A stretch of DNA of 64,000 nucleotides, from NCBI RefSeq assembly GCF_002443155.1, contig NZ_CP023667.1, positions 806,001-870,000 on the forward strand. The letters are read 5' to 3'. This document shows, one piece after another, positions 35,791 through 45,765 of this stretch (the first letter of the stretch is position 1; each line of letters opens with the position of its first letter). The position numbers were made by a program, and so were the translations under genes. The notes under the pieces were generated by a model that worked only from the letters and a program-made list of their open reading frames with translations, ran no database searches and had not been told where the DNA came from. The DNA is from Alcaligenes faecalis. GTDB lineage: Bacteria; Pseudomonadota; Gammaproteobacteria; Burkholderiales; Burkholderiaceae_B.

Positions 35791-37569
35791 GTGGCTTCCA
35801 TCACAAAATCTTTGCCCCGCCGTCAGTTTGACGTAGTGGTGGTCGGTGCCGGTGGCGCCGGTATGCGTTGTTCCCTGCAATTGGCTCAGGCCGGCTTGTC
35901 CGTTGCCGTGCTCAGCAAGGTGTTCCCAACCCGCTCCCACACTGTGGCGGCTCAAGGTGGCGTCAGTGCCTCCCTGGGCAACATGAGCGAGGATCACTGG
36001 TACTGGCACATGTACGACACCGTTAAAGGTTCGGACTGGCTGGGCGACCAGGACGCCATCGAATTCATGTGCCGTGAAGCTCCACACGCTGTGTACGAGC
36101 TTGAGCACTTCGGTATGCCGTTTGACCGTAACCAGGACGGCACGATTTACCAGCGTCCATTTGGTGGTCACACCGCCAACTTCGGTGAAAAACCTGTTCA
36201 ACGTGCCTGTGCTGCTGCTGACCGTACTGGTCACGCCATGCTGCACACCCTGTACCAGCGTAACGTAGCTGCCCGTACCCAGTTCTTCGTGGAATGGATG
36301 GCTCTGGATCTGCTGCGTAACGAAGCTGGCGACGTTCTGGGCGTAACCGCTCTGGAAATGGAAACCGGCGAAATCTACGTTCTGGAAGGCAAGCGCGTGG
36401 TGCTGGCTACCGGTGGTGCTGGCCGTATCTGGGCTGCTTCCACCAACGCCTTCATCAACACCGGTGACGGCCTGGGTATGGCTGCGCGTGCCGGTCTGCC
36501 TTTGCAAGACATGGAATTCTGGCAATTCCACCCCACTGGCGTTGCCGGTGCTGGCGTGCTGATTACCGAAGGCGTGCGCGGTGAAGGCGGTATCTTGCTG
36601 AATAAAGACGGCGAGCGCTTCATGGAGCGTTACGCTCCCACCCTGAAAGACTTGGCCCCACGTGACTTCGTGTCCCGTTCCATGGACCAGGAAATCAAGG
36701 AAGGACGCGGTTGTGGCGATGGCAGCTACGTGGTTCTGAAACTGGATCACCTGGGCGCTGACGTCATCAAGAAACGTCTGCCCTCGATTCGCGAAATCGC
36801 GATCAAGTTCGGTAACGTGGACCCGATCAAAGACCCAATCCCTGTGGTTCCAACCATCCACTACCAGATGGGCGGTATCCCCACGAACTACTACGGTCAG
36901 GTTGTGACCCAAACGCCAACGGGCGAGAACAAGATCGTCAACGGTCTGTACGCCATCGGTGAATGTGCCGCTACCTCTGTGCACGGTGCCAACCGTCTGG
37001 GTACGAACTCCCTGCTGGACCTGATCGTGTTCGGTCGCGCTGCGGGCAACCACATTGTGGATTCGCACCCCGAGAAAACGCACTCTCACCAGGAAATCAA
37101 CGAGTCCTCCATCGAGTACTCGCTGGACCGCGTCAACCGTCTGGAATCCCGCACATCGGGCGAAAAGGCACAGGACGTGGGCAACAAGATTCGTGTGGCC
37201 ATGCAGGCTCACTGCGGTGTGTTCCGTACCCTGGATCTGCTGCACAAGGGTGTCGACCAGATCGAATCCCTGGTTCCCGAAGTCAAGGACATTTACTTCA
37301 AAGACAAGTCCAAAGTGTTCAATACCGCCCGTATTGAAGCTCTGGAAGTGGCCAACATGATCGAAGTGGCTCGCGCCACCACGAAGTCGGCCGCCAATCG
37401 TACTGAAAGTCGCGGTGCTCATGCCCTGAACGACCACCCAGAACGTGACGACGAAAACTGGCTGCGTCACACCTTGTGGTTCTCGGAAGGCAGCCGTCTG
37501 GAGTACAAGCCTGTCCAGATGAAGCCTCTGACAGCCGAAACGATTCCGCCCAAGGCCCGGACTTTCTAA
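35791..37569 (+). CDS. sdhA: Succinate dehydrogenase flavoprotein subunit
   Basis: A 592-residue FAD subunit that oxidises succinate to fumarate. It begins with GTG, preceded by TGGAG. The FAD-binding VVVGAGGAGMRCSLQLAQAG is at the N-terminus. The His that binds FAD covalently is in RSHTVAAQGG (about residue 50), and catalytic segments include HPTGVAGAGVLITEGVRGEGG and HGANRLGTNSLLD. The C-terminus (PPKARTF) is typical. It forms the matrix-side catalytic unit with SdhB and needs SdhE, encoded two genes downstream, for flavinylation. Confidence 0.97.
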   Translation: MASITKSLPRRQFDVVVVGAGGAGMRCSLQLAQAGLSVAVLSKVFPTRSHTVAAQGGVSASLGNMSEDHWYWHMYDTVKGSDWLGDQDAIEFMCREAPHAVYELEHFGMPFDRNQDGTIYQRPFGGHTANFGEKPVQRACAAADRTGHAMLHTLYQRNVAARTQFFVEWMALDLLRNEAGDVLGVTALEMETGEIYVLEGKRVVLATGGAGRIWAASTNAFINTGDGLGMAARAGLPLQDMEFWQFHPTGVAGAGVLITEGVRGEGGILLNKDGERFMERYAPTLKDLAPRDFVSRSMDQEIKEGRGCGDGSYVVLKLDHLGADVIKKRLPSIREIAIKFGNVDPIKDPIPVVPTIHYQMGGIPTNYYGQVVTQTPTGENKIVNGLYAIGECAATSVHGANRLGTNSLLDLIVFGRAAGNHIVDSHPEKTHSHQEINESSIEYSLDRVNRLESRTSGEKAQDVGNKIRVAMQAHCGVFRTLDLLHKGVDQIESLVPEVKDIYFKDKSKVFNTARIEALEVANMIEVARATTKSAANRTESRGAHALNDHPERDDENWLRHTLWFSEGSRLEYKPVQMKPLTAETIPPKARTF

Positions 37570-37582
37570 GCAGGATACAGAC

Positions 37583-38299
37583 ATGAGTCAAAAACGTAAG
37601 GTCAAATTTGAAATCTACCGCTACGATCCTGACAAGGACGAGCGTCCCTACATGCAAAAGATCGAAGTCGAGTTGGAACCTACCGACAAGATGCTGCTCG
37701 ATGCGATCCTGCGCATTAAAAATGACATGGACGACAGCCTGGCGCTGCGTCGCTCCTGCCGTGAAGGTGTGTGCGGTTCCGATGCCATGAACATCAATGG
37801 CAAGAACGGGCTGGCCTGCACCACCAACATGCGCGACTTGAAAGAGCCTGTGGTTCTGCGCCCACTGCCAGGTCTGCCGGTTATCCGTGACCTGATCGTG
37901 GACATGACCCACTTCTTCGATCAGTACCATTCGGTCAAGCCGTTCCTGATCAACGATGCTCCTCCTCCAGAGAAAGAGCGTTTGCAAACGCCTGAAGCCC
38001 GTGAGGAGCTCGATGGTCTGTACGAGTGCATTCTGTGCGCCTGCTGCTCGACCTCTTGCCCATCGTTCTGGTGGAACCCCGACAAGTTCGTCGGTCCTGC
38101 TGGTTTGTTGCAAGCCTATCGTTTCATTGCCGACTCGCGTGACGAAGCAACGGGCGAGCGTCTGGACAATCTGGAAGATCCATACCGCTTGTTCCGCTGC
38201 CACACGATCATGAATTGCACGGACGTCTGTCCAAAAGGACTGAACCCGTCGCATGCCATCGGCAAGATCAAAGAAATGCTGGTGCGTCGCAGTATCTAA
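37583..38299 (+). CDS. sdhB: Succinate dehydrogenase iron-sulfur subunit
   Basis: A 238-residue protein carrying three Fe-S clusters. The [2Fe-2S] motif is CREGVCGSDAMNINGKNGLAC (cysteines only, about residues 57-77). The [4Fe-4S] and [3Fe-4S] motifs are CILCACCSTSCP and CHTIMNCTDVCPKGLNP. It passes electrons from the SdhA flavin to quinone at SdhCD. AGGATA precedes the ATG. sdhA ends 13 bases upstream and sdhE begins 18 bases downstream. Confidence 0.97.
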   Translation: MSQKRKVKFEIYRYDPDKDERPYMQKIEVELEPTDKMLLDAILRIKNDMDDSLALRRSCREGVCGSDAMNINGKNGLACTTNMRDLKEPVVLRPLPGLPVIRDLIVDMTHFFDQYHSVKPFLINDAPPPEKERLQTPEAREELDGLYECILCACCSTSCPSFWWNPDKFVGPAGLLQAYRFIADSRDEATGERLDNLEDPYRLFRCHTIMNCTDVCPKGLNPSHAIGKIKEMLVRRSI

Positions 38300-38317
38300 A
38301 AAGGTGGGTATGTACCG

Positions 38318-38578
38318 ATGAGAACATTGACGGAATTGGAGCGTGCGCGCCTGCGCTGGCGTGCGCGCCGGGGCTTGCTTGAAAACGACTTGATGATCAC
38401 CCGTTTTCTGGATCAATACGAAAACGAGCTGACTGATCAGGACGTCTCGGCCCTGACCCGCTTGTTCGAAATGGACGATACAGTTTTGCTGGATGTCCTT
38501 CTGGCTCGCTCCGAGCCAGAAGGGCAGTACGCCACACCGGACATTCAGCGACTAGTAGACATTATGCGAAAGCTATAA
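38318..38578 (+). CDS. sdhE: FAD assembly factor SdhE
   Basis: An 86-residue soluble protein of the SdhE/SDHAF2 family that promotes covalent attachment of FAD to SdhA. The invariant RGxxE motif is visible in ARRGLLENDL (about residues 20-24), and the helical bundle continues through LDQYENELTDQDVSALTRLFEMDD. AAGGTGG precedes the start. It sits between sdhB and gltA, a common betaproteobacterial order. Confidence 0.93.
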   Translation: MRTLTELERARLRWRARRGLLENDLMITRFLDQYENELTDQDVSALTRLFEMDDTVLLDVLLARSEPEGQYATPDIQRLVDIMRKL

Positions 38579-38596
38579 CCATTGAGGAAAAAAGTG

Positions 38597-39901
38597 ATGG
38601 AATTGTCAGATAAAAAAGCCACGCTATCCTTCTCCGACGGTAGCCCTTCGGTTGAGTTCCCTGTACACAAGGGCACCGTAGGTCCGGACGTGATCGATAT
38701 CCGTAAGCTCTACGGTCAGACAGGTATGTTTACCTATGACCCAGGCTTTATGGCAACGGCGGCTTGCGAATCCGGTATCACCTACATTGACGGCGACAAG
38801 GGCCAGTTGATGTACCGTGGTTACCCGATCGACCAGTTGGCACAAAAGTGCGATTTCATGGATGTGTGCTACCTGATCCTGAACGGCGAGTTGCCCAACG
38901 CAGATCAGAAGCAGGAATTTGACTCCCTGGTCACGAACCACACCATGGTTCAGGAACAGATGCAGCACTTCCTGCGCGGCTTCCGTCCGGACGCCCACCC
39001 CATGGCAATACTGACTGGCCTGGTCGGTGCCCTGTCGGCGTTCTACCATGACTCCACGGACATCACGAATCCTCATCACCGTCATGTGTCGGCTATCCGC
39101 TTGATCGCCAAGCTGCCTACTCTGGTTGCGATGGCGTACAAGTATTCTTTGGGACAGCCCTTCATCTATCCCAAGAATGATTTGTCCTACACCGGCAACT
39201 TCTTGCGCATGATGTTCGCTACCCCTTGCGAAGACTACAAGGTCAACGAAGTGGTTGAGCGCGCTCTGGACCGTATCTTCATCCTGCATGCAGATCACGA
39301 ACAAAACGCCTCGACTTCCACCGTGCGTCTGTGCGGTTCGTCCGGCACCAATCCTTTCGCTGCTATTGCTGCGGGTGTTGCTTGCTTGTGGGGTCCTGCC
39401 CACGGTGGTGCAAACGAAGCGTGCCTGAACATGCTCGAAGAGTTGCAAGCCAACGGCGGCATCGACAAGGTTGGCGAGTTCATGGAGAAGGTCAAGGACA
39501 AGAACTCGGGCGTGCGCCTGATGGGCTTTGGTCACCGTGTCTACAAGAACTACGACCCACGCGCCAAGCTGATGCAAGAGACTTGCAAGGAAGTTCTGGA
39601 AGCCCTGGGCCTGGAGAACGATCCTCTGTTCAAGCTGGCCATGGAACTGGAGCGCATTGCTCTGGAAGATCCATACTTCGTCGAACGCAAGCTGTACCCC
39701 AACGTAGACTTCTACTCGGGTATCGTTCAGCGCGCTATTGGTATCCCAACCTCCTTGTTCACCGCTATCTTCGCCCTGGCTCGTACCGTGGGCTGGATTG
39801 CTCAGTGGAACGAAATGTTGTCCGATCCAGATTACAAGATCGGCCGTCCACGTCAGTTGTACGTGGGCCCAACTCAGCGCGACGTACCTGATCAGCGTTA
39901 A
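38597..39901 (+). CDS. gltA: Citrate synthase
   Basis: A 434-residue type II (hexameric) citrate synthase that makes citrate from acetyl-CoA and oxaloacetate. I chose ATG 38597, 8 bases after GAGGA; an upstream TTG is unlikely. Features are the N-terminal beta-domain typical of gram-negative enzymes ([21 protein letters not shown]), [15 protein letters not shown] with a catalytic His, [17 protein letters not shown] with the second His, and the Asp region [16 protein letters not shown]. It closes the sdh cluster, with a strong terminator about 75 bases downstream. Confidence 0.97.
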   Translation: MELSDKKATLSFSDGSPSVEFPVHKGTVGPDVIDIRKLYGQTGMFTYDPGFMATAACESGITYIDGDKGQLMYRGYPIDQLAQKCDFMDVCYLILNGELPNADQKQEFDSLVTNHTMVQEQMQHFLRGFRPDAHPMAILTGLVGALSAFYHDSTDITNPHHRHVSAIRLIAKLPTLVAMAYKYSLGQPFIYPKNDLSYTGNFLRMMFATPCEDYKVNEVVERALDRIFILHADHEQNASTSTVRLCGSSGTNPFAAIAAGVACLWGPAHGGANEACLNMLEELQANGGIDKVGEFMEKVKDKNSGVRLMGFGHRVYKNYDPRAKLMQETCKEVLEALGLENDPLFKLAMELERIALEDPYFVERKLYPNVDFYSGIVQRAIGIPTSLFTAIFALARTVGWIAQWNEMLSDPDYKIGRPRQLYVGPTQRDVPDQR

Positions 39902-39908
39902 TCACTGT

Positions 39909-39964
39909 GGGCTCAGAGACCTGGATCAAGCCAGGTGTCATTAGCCTCTGCGCTGACTGAGCCC
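39909..39964 (+). other. Branched stem structure in the gltA 3' untranslated region
   Basis: Outer arms GGGCTCAG (39909-39916) and CTGAGCCC (39957-39964) enclose an inner hairpin ACCTGG-N6-CCAGGT (39919-39936). It precedes the real terminator and could be an mRNA stability element or processed 3' RNA. It is not a tRNA. Confidence 0.45.
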
Positions 39965-39976
39965 CTGGTTTTACGC

Positions 39977-40008
39977 AAGTGCACCAATTTGTGGTGCACT
40001 TTTTTTTC
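39977..40008 (+). terminator. Intrinsic terminator of the sdh-gltA operon
   Basis: AGTGCACC and GGTGCACT form an 8-bp stem with a 7-base loop, followed by eight T. It lies about 100 bases after the gltA stop. Confidence 0.88.
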
Positions 40009-40070
40009 GCCTGCTGTTTTGCTTATCGCGCCACGCGATTGTGATGAAACGCATCCGGTACTGGCGGGGT

Positions 40071-40850
40071 TCAGGGTTGCAGAAGCTGGTGGTTGAAACG
40101 GGAGAGCCGCTGCTCGCGGGCATTGTTTTCTTCGGACTGTCGGACTTTGGCCTGTACATGATCCAGATGCTTGTTGATCTGCTCACGGGCCAGGTCGGCA
40201 TTGCCTTCCAAAATGGCGTTCATCACGGCTTCGTGTTGCTGGGTCAGGACCTCTACCTCGCGCGCATTGTCGAACTCAAACATGGCACGACGGTTTTCCT
40301 TGACGGTGGAGAACACCAGTTGGAACAAGCCATTCATGATCTGCAAAAGCACCACGTTGTGGGATGCCTGGGCAATGGCCAGGTGAAATTGAGCATCCGC
40401 GCGGGCCGATAGTTCGGCATCCTGATTCTTTTGATGCTCAACCATGATGTCAAAGCATTGCCTGATTCGTTTTTTGTCGGTCTCCGTGGCTCGTATTGCA
40501 GCGTGCCATACCGTACTGGCCTCCAGCGCTCGCCGCGCCTCCAGTACATCGTAGCGATACAAGGGGTCCTGGCTCAGGAGCTGCTCCAAGGGGGCGATGG
40601 CCTGGGCAGGCCAGTTGATCAGGTCGCTTTTCTGCACGAAAGTGCCGCCGCCTTGGCGGGTAAATAACACTCCCTGTGAACTTAGCGTACGCAGCGCTTC
40701 CCGTATCGGTACGCGTGACACTTCCAGTTGCTCGGCTAATTGACGCTCGGAGGGGATCCGGTCACCAGGTTGCAGTTTCTCTTCCTGGATGAGCTGGATA
40801 ATTTTTTCAGTGATCTGGTCGGAGAGACGCGTTTTAGGGTTTGTAGTCAT
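40071..40850 (-). CDS. lldR: GntR/FadR-family lactate-responsive regulator (LldR type)
   Basis: A 259-residue regulator. The N-terminal winged helix is RLSDQITEKIIQLIQEEKLQPGDRIPSERQLAEQLEVSRVPIREALRTLSSQGVLFTRQGGGTFV. The C-terminal FCD domain (about 95-235) contains the metal/effector Asp and His pattern (YDVLEARRALE, ADAQFHLAIAQASHN, QQHEAVMNAI). It is divergent from lldP. Two TGGT-N3-ACC-type sites in the gap match the operator form of PdhR/LldR proteins. L-lactate is the expected effector. It could also be a PdhR-like pyruvate sensor; context favours lactate. Confidence 0.85.
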   Translation of the reverse strand: MTTNPKTRLSDQITEKIIQLIQEEKLQPGDRIPSERQLAEQLEVSRVPIREALRTLSSQGVLFTRQGGGTFVQKSDLINWPAQAIAPLEQLLSQDPLYRYDVLEARRALEASTVWHAAIRATETDKKRIRQCFDIMVEHQKNQDAELSARADAQFHLAIAQASHNVVLLQIMNGLFQLVFSTVKENRRAMFEFDNAREVEVLTQQHEAVMNAILEGNADLAREQINKHLDHVQAKVRQSEENNAREQRLSRFNHQLLQP

Positions 40851-40864
40851 AAATCGGTTTGAGG

Positions 40865-40875
40865 TGGTAAGACCA
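40865..40875. promoter_or_regulatory. LldR-type operator O1
   Basis: TGGT-AAG-ACCA, a perfect dyad of the PdhR/LldR form, 15 bases upstream of the lldR start. It lies downstream of a possible lldR -10 box (TATACT on the minus strand, 40899-40894), so it would block lldR itself. Confidence 0.6.
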
Positions 40876-40948
40876 ATTTGTGTTTTTAGTGTGAGTATAG
40901 GGGTGAAAATGACTAAAAAGATCAGGGTTTATGCCGGTAATTAAAAAG

Positions 40949-40958
40949 TGGTAATACC
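40949..40958. promoter_or_regulatory. LldR-type operator O2 near the lldP promoter
   Basis: TGGT-AAT-ACC, 84 bases from O1. It contains a possible lldP -10 box, TAATAC (40952-40957), with TTTATG 18 bases before it. Two operators flanking the promoter region match the E. coli lldPRD arrangement, where looping represses. Confidence 0.5.
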
Positions 40959-41089
40959 TCTATCATTCTCCAAGCTAGAACAAGAGGGGGAGGGCTGCTC
41001 GAAATCGAGACCGGCACCACGGTTTTGAGCTCTGGGCTGGCAGCTCCTCTTTCCATAAAACGTGCTACCGACACGAAGGAGATCTGGAG

Positions 41090-42853
41090 ATGAGTCTTTT
41101 ATACACCTTGATGGCCCTGGCGCCATTGTTGGTTGTGTTTTTGTTGATGGTTGTGCTGGGGCGTTCGGCAAAGCTGTCCATGGGCGCAGCCTATATTGTG
41201 ACAGCCTTGCTGGCTTTGTTCGTGTGGGGCAGTCAGGCCGAGGTTATTGCCGCAGCGACGGTCAACGGGGTGGTGACTGCCCTGACCTTGCTGTTCATTG
41301 TCTTTGGGGCCGTACTGCTGTTGAACACGCTCAAGGTGGGCGGCGCGCTGGCAGCCATTCGCCAGGGCTTTATGGATGTGTCCCCTGATCGTCGCATACA
41401 GGTCATTATTGTGGCCTGGCTGTTCGGCTCCCTGATTGAGGGCTCATCGGGTTTTGGTACACCGTCTGCGGTAGGTGCGCCTTTGTTGCTGGCATTGGGT
41501 TTTCCGGCAATGGCGGCCGTGATGTCGGTACTGGTTATCCAGTCCACCCCGGTTTCGTTTGGTGCTGTTGGTACCCCCATGCTGGTCGGTGTGCGCTCGG
41601 GCGTCGATAACAAGGCCGATGTCGCGGCGGCTATCGCTCCGATGCAGCCTCTGGAGTATTTGCAGCAGATTGTCGAGAACGTAGCCTTGATTCATGCCTT
41701 GACGGGCTTTGTGATTCCTTTGCTGCTGTGCGGCTTGCTGACGCGCTTTTTTGGCGAGCGCCGATCCTTCGTGGAAGGTTTGGGCGCCTGGAAGTTTGCC
41801 CTGTTTGCGGGTCTGGCTTTCACCGTTCCTTACTACTTGATCGCGGTGGTCTTAGGGCCGGAGTTTCCATCCATGGTGGGCGCAATGGTGGGTCTGGTGA
41901 TTGTGGTGACGGCAGCACGCAAAGGCTGGTTTGCGCCCTCCAAGACCTTTGACTTCCCTGATCGCAGTCAGTGGCCTTCTCATTGGCTGGGTACGGTTGC
42001 CATGGACAATGTGGAAACCAAGCAGAGCTTTTCCGTGTTGCGAGCCTTTTCGCCCTACGTGCTCGTTGTGCTGCTGCTGATCCTGACCCGTACTGTTCCT
42101 GCTGTGAAAGCCTGGTTGACAGGTCCCTCTGCCACGATCAAGGTTGAGGCCCTGTTTGGTACCGGTATTTCCACCTCGGCACAGCTGTTGTTTTCACCGG
42201 GCGCTATCCTGATTCTGGTGTCCCTGGCATGTATCGCCATCTTCCGCATGAATGGCCAGCAGTACATGCAAGGCGTCAAGCAGTCGCTGAGCACCATGGG
42301 CAGTGCTGCTCCTGCCTTGTTGCTGGCTGTGCCTATGGTGCAGGTGTTCATCAATTCGGCCGCCGCAGATGGCTCAATAGCCAGCATGCCTCTGGTCCTG
42401 GCTCAAGGCGCGGCTGCTGCAGCTGGACAGGCTTGGCCGACCATCTCACCCTGGGTAGGCAGCCTGGGTGCCTTTATCGCTGGCTCCAATACGGTCAGCA
42501 ATATGATGTTCTCGTACTTCCAGTTCTCGACTGCTCAGCAAATTGGCTTGAGTGTCGATCAGTCCGCCATTGTGGTGGCTCTGCAGGCCGTCGGTGGGGC
42601 AGCGGGCAACATGATCTGCGTGCATAACGTGGTTGCTGCCGGTGCCGTGGTAGGCATGTTGGGTCGAGAAGGGGAGATTGTGCGCAAGACCTTGATTCCC
42701 ATGGTTTATTACGTGATACAGGCTGGCTTGATCGGGCAGGCCTTGATTACGGGTGCAGCAGGCTGGTGGCTGGCAGCGGCAATCTTCCTGGTAGTCGCAA
42801 TCGGTGGCTTGAGTCTGTCTCGGGGCCGCCCAATGTCTCCGGCGATGGCTTGA
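41090..42853 (+). CDS. lldP: L-lactate permease
   Basis: A 587-residue inner-membrane symporter of the lactate permease family with about 12-14 hydrophobic segments. Family signatures are [27 protein letters not shown] (about residues 115-141), [14 protein letters not shown], and [19 protein letters not shown] near the C-terminus. It imports lactate (and often glycolate) with protons. AAGGAG lies ahead of the ATG. lldR is divergent. No lactate dehydrogenase gene (lldD or lldEFG) follows; instead a terminator separates it from convergent maeB. Confidence 0.95.
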   Translation: MSLLYTLMALAPLLVVFLLMVVLGRSAKLSMGAAYIVTALLALFVWGSQAEVIAAATVNGVVTALTLLFIVFGAVLLLNTLKVGGALAAIRQGFMDVSPDRRIQVIIVAWLFGSLIEGSSGFGTPSAVGAPLLLALGFPAMAAVMSVLVIQSTPVSFGAVGTPMLVGVRSGVDNKADVAAAIAPMQPLEYLQQIVENVALIHALTGFVIPLLLCGLLTRFFGERRSFVEGLGAWKFALFAGLAFTVPYYLIAVVLGPEFPSMVGAMVGLVIVVTAARKGWFAPSKTFDFPDRSQWPSHWLGTVAMDNVETKQSFSVLRAFSPYVLVVLLLILTRTVPAVKAWLTGPSATIKVEALFGTGISTSAQLLFSPGAILILVSLACIAIFRMNGQQYMQGVKQSLSTMGSAAPALLLAVPMVQVFINSAAADGSIASMPLVLAQGAAAAAGQAWPTISPWVGSLGAFIAGSNTVSNMMFSYFQFSTAQQIGLSVDQSAIVVALQAVGGAAGNMICVHNVVAAGAVVGMLGREGEIVRKTLIPMVYYVIQAGLIGQALITGAAGWWLAAAIFLVVAIGGLSLSRGRPMSPAMA

Positions 42854-42894
42854 TGGGAGCCCTTGTCGTACTGAACTGAATCTGGATCAGGGAT

Positions 42895-42935
42895 AAAAAA
42901 ACCGGATGCCGCTTTTACGCTGCATCCGGTTTTTA
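42895..42935. terminator. Bidirectional terminator between lldP and maeB
   Basis: ACCGGATGC and GCATCCGGT form a 9-bp stem around a 12-base loop. TTTTT lies on the right and AAAAAA on the left, so it can serve both lldP (plus) and maeB (minus). Confidence 0.85.
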
Positions 42936-42950
42936 TTTGGCTAAACAGGA

Positions 42951-45245
42951 TTAGCTGTTTTGCTGGGCTTCTTGCTGAGCATCCACAACAGCCAGGGCTG
43001 TCATGTTGATGATGCGACGCACAGTGGCGCTGGTGGTCAGGATGTGGATGGGGCGAGCCGCACCCAGCAGGATGGGGCCCATGGCCACACCGTTGCTGCC
43101 TGTCATCTTCAGCATGTTGTACGTGATGTTGCCGGCGTCCAGGTTTGGAGTGATCAGCAGGTTGGCCGAACCGCGCAGCGTGCTGTCGGGGAAGGCTTTC
43201 AGGCGGATCTTCTCGGACAGGGCGGAGTCAGCGTGCATTTCGCCGTCCACTTCCAGGTCTGGAGCGCGTTCAGCCAGGATTTGACGAGCCTTGGCCATCT
43301 TGCGCGAGGACTCGGTCTGGCGGCTGCCAAAGTTCGAGTGCGACAAGAGAGCCACGCGAGGCACCACGCCAAAACGGCGAACTTCCTCGGCGGCCTGGAT
43401 CGTCATGTCGGCGATCTGTTCGGCTGTGGGGTTCTCGTTCACGTGGGTATCGCACACAAACAGAGTTTGTGTAGGCAGCATCAGCACGTTCATGGCGGCG
43501 AAGGTTTGAGCTTCCTTTTTCAGGCCAATGACTTGCTCAACGTAGTGCAGCTGGCTGTCGTAGTTGCTGGCTACACCGCAGATCATGCCGTCAGCATCAC
43601 CGCGTTGCAGCAGCATCACGCCAATCAGCGAGTTGTGCTTGCGTATCATGGCTTTGGCGATGTCTGGAGTGACGCCTTCACGCGCCTTGAGCTTGTAGTA
43701 GGCAGTCCAGGTTTCGGTGAAGCGATCGTCGTCTTCAGGATCAACGATTTGCACGTTCTTGCCGGCTTCCAGACGCAGACCCGCTTTCTTGACGCGCATG
43801 TCGATCACGCTGGGGCGACCCACCAGAATGGGCTGGGCCAGCTTTTCGTCCACCACGGTTTGCACGGCACGCAATACGCGCTCGTCTTCGCCGTCAGCGT
43901 AAATGATGCGCTTGGGCGCAGCCTTGGCCTGCATGTACAACGGACGCATCAGCGGGCCGGTGTGGTAGGTCATGGCGATCAGTTTCTGACGGTAGGCGTC
44001 CATGTCTTCGATAGGACGGGCGGCAACGCCGGAGTCCATCGCTGCCTGGGCCACGGCAGGAGCAATCTGAACGATCAGACGGGAATCAAACGGTTTGGGG
44101 ATGATGTACTCAGGACCAAAACGCAGGTCTTCGCCGCCGTAAGCGGTGGCCATATCGTCGCTTTGCTCGACCTGAGCCAGCTCGGCAATGGCTTTCACGC
44201 AAGCCAGCTTCATTTCTTCGTTGATCACGCTGGCACCGACGTCCAGGGCGCCACGGAAAATGAAGGGGAAGCACAGCACGTTGTTGACCTGGTTCGGGTA
44301 GTCCGAACGGCCAGTGGCGATGATGCAGTCAGGGCGGGCAGCCTTGGCCACTTCAGGGCGGATTTCAGGCTCGGGGTTGGCCAGGGCCAGAATCAGAGGC
44401 TTGTCGGCCATGGTCTTGACCATGTCAGCAGACAGCACGCCAGGAGCCGAGCAACCCAGGAACACGTCAGCACCGACCATGGCATCAGCCAGTGTACGGG
44501 CGTCGGTTTCCTGAGCGTAGCGAGCCTTGTTGGGCTCCATGTTCTCGTCGCGACCTTTCCAGATGATGCCGCGCGAGTCGGCCACGAAAATGTTGCTCAG
44601 CTTCACGCCCAGGGCAACCAGCAAGTCCAGGCAAGCAATGGCAGCAGCACCAGCGCCCGAGCAAACCAGCTTGATGTCGGCGATGTTCTTGTTGACGACT
44701 TTCAGGCCGTTCAGAACCGCGGAGGACGAGATGATGGCGGTACCGTGCTGGTCATCGTGGAACACGGGAATGCTCATGCGCTCGCGCAGCTTCTTCTCGA
44801 TGTAGAAGCATTCGGGGGCCTTGATGTCTTCCAGGTTCACACCACCCAGGGTGGGTTCCAGTGCGGCAATAATGTCGACCAGCTTGTCCGGATCGGTTTC
44901 GTTCAACTCGATATCGAACACATCGATGCCGGCGAATTTCTTGAACAGGCAGCCTTTGCCTTCCATGACGGGCTTGGCGGCCAGAGGACCGATATTGCCC
45001 AGACCCAGCACGGCGGTACCGTTGGTGACCACGGCAACCAGGTTGGCGCGCGAGGTGTACTTGGCGGCGGCTTCTTCGCCTTCGGCGTGGATGGCCATGC
45101 AAGCAGATGCGACGCCGGGGGAGTAGGCTAGCGAGAGGTCATCTTGATTGGCTAGGGTCTTGGTAGGGACCACCGAGATTTTCCCGGGAGTGGGATACGC
45201 GTGATAGTCCAGCGCAAGTTTGGCCAGATCGGCGTTGGCATCCAT
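42951..45245 (-). CDS. maeB: NADP-dependent malic enzyme with C-terminal phosphotransacetylase-like domain
   Basis: A 764-residue MaeB that converts malate to pyruvate and CO2 with NADP. The N-terminal malic domain (about 1-420) has [37 protein letters not shown] with the catalytic Tyr/Lys region, and NAD(P)-binding [20 protein letters not shown]. The C-terminal 330 residues are a phosphotransacetylase-like domain ([36 protein letters not shown]), which in MaeB regulates activity through acetyl-CoA and related metabolites rather than catalysing. AGGAG precedes the ATG by 11 bases. The gene is divergent from odhA across 520 bases. Confidence 0.95.
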   Translation of the reverse strand: MDANADLAKLALDYHAYPTPGKISVVPTKTLANQDDLSLAYSPGVASACMAIHAEGEEAAAKYTSRANLVAVVTNGTAVLGLGNIGPLAAKPVMEGKGCLFKKFAGIDVFDIELNETDPDKLVDIIAALEPTLGGVNLEDIKAPECFYIEKKLRERMSIPVFHDDQHGTAIISSSAVLNGLKVVNKNIADIKLVCSGAGAAAIACLDLLVALGVKLSNIFVADSRGIIWKGRDENMEPNKARYAQETDARTLADAMVGADVFLGCSAPGVLSADMVKTMADKPLILALANPEPEIRPEVAKAARPDCIIATGRSDYPNQVNNVLCFPFIFRGALDVGASVINEEMKLACVKAIAELAQVEQSDDMATAYGGEDLRFGPEYIIPKPFDSRLIVQIAPAVAQAAMDSGVAARPIEDMDAYRQKLIAMTYHTGPLMRPLYMQAKAAPKRIIYADGEDERVLRAVQTVVDEKLAQPILVGRPSVIDMRVKKAGLRLEAGKNVQIVDPEDDDRFTETWTAYYKLKAREGVTPDIAKAMIRKHNSLIGVMLLQRGDADGMICGVASNYDSQLHYVEQVIGLKKEAQTFAAMNVLMLPTQTLFVCDTHVNENPTAEQIADMTIQAAEEVRRFGVVPRVALLSHSNFGSRQTESSRKMAKARQILAERAPDLEVDGEMHADSALSEKIRLKAFPDSTLRGSANLLITPNLDAGNITYNMLKMTGSNGVAMGPILLGAARPIHILTTSATVRRIINMTALAVVDAQQEAQQNS

Positions 45246-45765
45246 TTTGGTAAAGCTCCTGATAGGATTTTCTAGTGTAAAAGTGAATCTAATTTATAAG
45301 AAATACAGTCACCAGGTAGGTGCTGATTTGTTATAGGCAGCATATGTCATGGCAACGCTGGTTGCCTGCCTCAAGGTGACCAAGGGCAGGCTGGGCTCGG
45401 TTTGGTGGAAAAGGGGCCCGCGAAGCGCGTACTTGCTGCACCCGTTTAGCATATCGGAATTTTTCCTTCATGTGGGGCAGGCTAGGGGCGTCAATCATGA
45501 TTTGGAGCGCTTCTTTTGTAAGAATTCGCCCGTGTGATAGATCGATGTGTTTGTTAATGCCAACGGTCTGCTGCAGTCGCCAAGCATTTTAGATGTCATT
45601 AATTGCGCCTTTTGTGTGCAGCGTTATACTAGATCAATACGGCTTGTATAAGGCGTCCTACGTTGCCTTCTGCTCCTGCTATCCGCTAACCGGCGAGGTC
45701 CGTGTCGCGGAAGGTTTTCCTGCATCTCAACACGAGTGAAACACTCGGATAGGTGAAGCGTAATA
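45246..45765. other. 520-base intergenic region between maeB and odhA
   Basis: No convincing gene. It contains an imperfect copy of the GntR half-site (TATAAGA at 45295-45301, partner TCT at 45288) near the probable maeB promoter, an inverted repeat GCCTGCC (45364-45370)/GGCAGGC (45385-45391), a second copy of GGGCAGGCT near 45477, and a likely odhA promoter at 45603-45630. A 62-codon open frame at 45349-45537 lacks a ribosome site and normal composition. The central part is large enough for a small RNA, but none can be supported from sequence. Confidence 0.5.
45603..45630 (+). promoter_or_regulatory. Possible sigma-70 promoter of odhA
   Basis: TTGCGC (45603-45608), 16 bases, TATACT (45625-45630), 135 bases upstream of the odhA ATG. 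Arms TTATAC (45624-45629) and GTATAA (45646-45651) form an inverted repeat across the likely start of transcription. Confidence 0.4.

Noticed and set aside
35278..37584. Long minus-strand open frame opposite sdhC-sdhA (about 768 codons)
   Set aside because: It lies opposite three certain sdh genes and has no protein-like features. Similar shadows at 42960-45131 (opposite maeB), 45769-48201 (opposite odhA) and 55468-57558 (opposite tex) were rejected for the same reason.
39909..39964. Possible tRNA or tRNA-like gene after gltA
   Set aside because: The fold has only two stems, no anticodon-type hairpin, no T-loop consensus and no CCA-compatible acceptor end.
45288..45301. Third GntR operator upstream of maeB
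   Set aside because: Only one half (TATAAGA) matches; the partner half is degenerate, so it is kept as a weak hint rather than listed as an operator.
45349..45537. 62-codon open frame in the maeB-odhA gap
   Set aside because: No ribosome site, no recognisable sequence and no coding-like codon pattern; more likely untranslated regulatory sequence.
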